Below the pieces are notes generated by a model. It did not search any database and had not been told where the DNA came from. It was given only the letters and a program-made list of their open reading frames with translations. The position numbers were made by a program, and so were the translations under genes. Below, piece after piece: positions 5,389-7,364 of a DNA stretch of 7,364 bases (positions within the stretch are counted from its first letter, which is position 1; the number at the start of each line of letters is the position of its first letter). The stretch spans positions 1 through 7,364 of the forward strand of contig CAMJAO010000101.1 of the NCBI GenBank assembly GCA_946403615.1. The letters run 5' to 3'. Source of the stretch: an uncultured Prevotellaceae bacterium. GTDB lineage: Bacteria > Bacteroidota > Bacteroidia > Bacteroidales > Bacteroidaceae.

Positions 5389-5418
5389 CCTTAACCCTCA
5401 ACCCTAACCCCCCACCCA

Positions 5419-7364
5419 ATGAAACAACTATTGATTGGATTATTCCTTGTGCTGGCGCCCATGACCATGATGGCGCAGGACGAGATGGCGTCGCCCGACG
5501 GAAACGTAGTATTGAAGTTTTGGCTCTCGGAGCAAGGCAGACCCATGTATAGCCTTGACTATAAAGGAAAGGCCGTTGTCAAACCCTCTGGCTTAGGATT
5601 TGAACTGGCCAAAGACAAACATGCCTCGATGGGTGACAACGAGATTGACCTGATGGAGAATTTCCGGATTGTCAATGTCGCAAGGGATGATTTCGACGAG
5701 ACATGGAAACCTGTTTGGGGCGAGACCAGCACCATCAGAAACCATTATTGTGAAATGGCGGTGACCTTGGAGCAGGCTACAGAGAGACCTGCATATAAGG
5801 GACGTGATAGTGCTCCCGGATTGGCGCTGGAGACGATTGTCCGCAAGATGATCATCCGATTCCGTGTCTATGACGACGGTGTCGGATTTCGATACGAGTT
5901 CCCGCAACAGGAAAACCTCAATTATTTCCTCATCAAGGAAGAGCATACAGAGTTTGCCATGGCGGGTGACCACATGGCTTGGTGGCTGCCTGGCGACTAC
6001 GACACACAGGAGCAGGTAACACAGCAGACACGTCTCTCCGAGATACGCGGCAGGATGAAAACGGCGGTCAACTGGGGCAATTCGTCTGTGGCGGTGTTCT
6101 CAGAGACGGGTGTGCAGACGTCCCTTCAGATGAAAACCGACGACGGACTCTACATCAACATCCACGAGGCTGCATGTCTCGATTATGCCACCATGCACCT
6201 CGAATTGGTCGATGCGCAGACAAAGAGCCTTTCGACTAAACTTTCCGGTGGAAGCAATGCTTATACACCCGCGCCCAAACCGTCGCCCTATCCGCTGCCG
6301 GAACCCCTTACTTTCGTCAGCCACCTCACTCCCGACGCCACAGGCCTGAAAGGTGCCATGCAGACACCTTGCAGCACCCCTTGGCGTACGGTAATGGTCA
6401 GCGACGATGCGCGCGATATGCTCTCAAGCAATCTCATCCTCAACCTCAACGAGCCCTGTAAGATAGAAGACACTTCGTGGATTCATCCCGTGAAATATTG
6501 CGGTGTGTGGTGGGAGATGATTGTCGGAAAGAGCAGTTGGAACTACACCGATGAGTTCCCGAGCATCAAACTCGACCAGATAGACTGGTCAAAAGCCAAG
6601 CCCAACGGCCGTCATGCCGCCAACAATGACAAGGTGAAACGCTACATCGACTTTGCTGCCAAAAACGGACTCGACGAAGTGCTGGTAGAAGGATGGAACG
6701 TAGGCTGGGAAGACTGGGCCAACATGTGGAAACGCGATGTCTTCGATTTCGTTACCCCGTATCCCGATTTCGACATCAAGATGCTCAACGAATATGCTCA
6801 CTCCAAGGGCGTGAAACTGCTGATGCACCACGAAACCAGCAGTTCGACTCAAAACTATGAACGCCATATCAAAGAGGCATTCGAACTGATGAACAAATAC
6901 GGATATGACGCTGTGAAAACAGGTTATGTGGGCGATATTATCCCGCGTGGCGACCACCACTACTCACAGTCGATGAACAACCACTATCTGTATGTCATTC
7001 AAGAAGCAGCCAAGCACCATGTCATGGTCAACAGCCATGAGGCGACACGTCCCACCGGCCTTTGCCGCACCTATCCCAACCTCGTGGGCGGTGAGAGTGC
7101 GCGCGGTACGGAATATGAGGCGTTTGGAGGCAGCAATCCCGACCACACCTGCATCCTGCCGTTCACACGCTTGCAAGGCGGACCGATGGATTACACTCCA
7201 GGCATCTTCGAGACGAAACTCTCCACATGGAGCGACAATACTTCATGGGCACGCATCACCATCGCAGGGTCGCTTGCACTCTACCTGACCATGTATTCCC
7301 CCCTGCAGATGGCTGCCGACCTGCCAGAGAACTACGAGCGCTTCGACGACGCCTTCCAGTTTAT
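5419..7364 (+). CDS. susB: GH97 alpha-glucosidase, SusB-like (3' end outside window)
   Basis: The frame is open from ATG 5419 to the window end: 648 residues of a protein expected to exceed 700. A signal peptide (MKQLLIGLFLVLAPMTMMAQ) without a lipobox Cys predicts a soluble periplasmic enzyme, as for SusB. The N-terminal beta-sandwich (about 25-300) is followed by the barrel, with GGVWW-like CGVWWE (361-366), HHETSS (470-475), NSHEATRPTG (538-547) and GGESARGTEYEAFGG (557-571). Glu472, Glu541, Glu559 and Glu565 match B. thetaiotaomicron SusB Glu439, Glu508, Glu526 and Glu532 with one constant offset of 33 (SusB numbering from memory). They include the general base pair, calcium ligands and general acid, so the inverting alpha-glucosidase subtype is predicted, not the retaining alpha-galactosidase subtype, which uses Asp. 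It probably releases glucose from malto-oligosaccharides. It follows malQ by 143 bp with no visible promoter, so co-transcription is plausible. Confidence 0.94.
   Translation, partial: MKQLLIGLFLVLAPMTMMAQDEMASPDGNVVLKFWLSEQGRPMYSLDYKGKAVVKPSGLGFELAKDKHASMGDNEIDLMENFRIVNVARDDFDETWKPVWGETSTIRNHYCEMAVTLEQATERPAYKGRDSAPGLALETIVRKMIIRFRVYDDGVGFRYEFPQQENLNYFLIKEEHTEFAMAGDHMAWWLPGDYDTQEQVTQQTRLSEIRGRMKTAVNWGNSSVAVFSETGVQTSLQMKTDDGLYINIHEAACLDYATMHLELVDAQTKSLSTKLSGGSNAYTPAPKPSPYPLPEPLTFVSHLTPDATGLKGAMQTPCSTPWRTVMVSDDARDMLSSNLILNLNEPCKIEDTSWIHPVKYCGVWWEMIVGKSSWNYTDEFPSIKLDQIDWSKAKPNGRHAANNDKVKRYIDFAAKNGLDEVLVEGWNVGWEDWANMWKRDVFDFVTPYPDFDIKMLNEYAHSKGVKLLMHHETSSSTQNYERHIKEAFELMNKYGYDAVKTGYVGDIIPRGDHHYSQSMNNHYLYVIQEAAKHHVMVNSHEATRPTGLCRTYPNLVGGESARGTEYEAFGGSNPDHTCILPFTRLQGGPMDYTPGIFETKLSTWSDNTSWARITIAGSLALYLTMYSPLQMAADLPENYERFDDAFQF

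Noticed and set aside
5391..5418. Telomere-like CCCTAA/CCCTCA tracts before the GH97 start
   Set aside because: There are only two or three irregular units in a C-rich spacer, with no array; probably debris of the GC-rich repeats.
1..7364. CRISPR array, tRNA or rRNA genes, insertion sequence, toxin-antitoxin or defence genes
   Set aside because: No spaced direct repeats, cloverleaf-like segments, transposase motifs or small gene pairs were seen on either strand.

Overview
The window looks like part of a maltodextrin/starch-utilisation locus from a Bacteroidales bacterium, most likely Prevotella or a close relative. Three things suggest this. The proteins are typical of that phylum: a GH97 SusB-type alpha-glucosidase, a DPE2-type MalQ with two starch-binding domains, and an SLC45-like sugar porter. 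One promoter matches the Bacteroidetes TTG...TAnnTTTG form. The starts lack clear Shine-Dalgarno sequences. Every gene I can support is on the + strand.

Layout. Positions 1-276 are the C-terminal end of a LacI-family regulator, cut by the window edge. A 163-bp spacer follows with two GC-rich hairpin repeats. Positions 440-1759 encode a 12-helix MFS sugar transporter. A short AT-rich spacer carries a promoter that runs straight into the start codon of a small exported PAP2-family phosphatase (1817-2389). The next spacer (2390-2578) holds a 16-bp LacI-type operator candidate, a second palindrome and a hairpin. Positions 2579-5275 encode a GH77 4-alpha-glucanotransferase. Another spacer (5276-5418) has two more GC-rich hairpin repeats. 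The window ends inside a GH97 alpha-glucosidase (5419 onward). No stretch over 300 bp lacks a gene.

Likely logic (inference): the exported GH97 enzyme trims malto-oligosaccharides in the periplasm, the MFS protein carries the products across the inner membrane, and cytosolic MalQ disproportionates maltose and maltodextrins. The LacI-type protein could control this through the palindrome upstream of malQ. The phosphatase does not fit this pathway in an obvious way.

The protein-coding content is largely conventional. The less ordinary signals are in the non-coding and overlapping DNA. The main one is a perfect 11-bp inverted repeat followed by eight T residues that overlaps the promoter, start codon and signal-peptide codons of the phosphatase gene. 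The others are the LacI-type operator candidate before malQ and the paired GC-rich hairpin repeats before the transporter and the GH97 gene. I saw no CRISPR array, RNA gene, insertion sequence or clear undescribed defence or mobile system.
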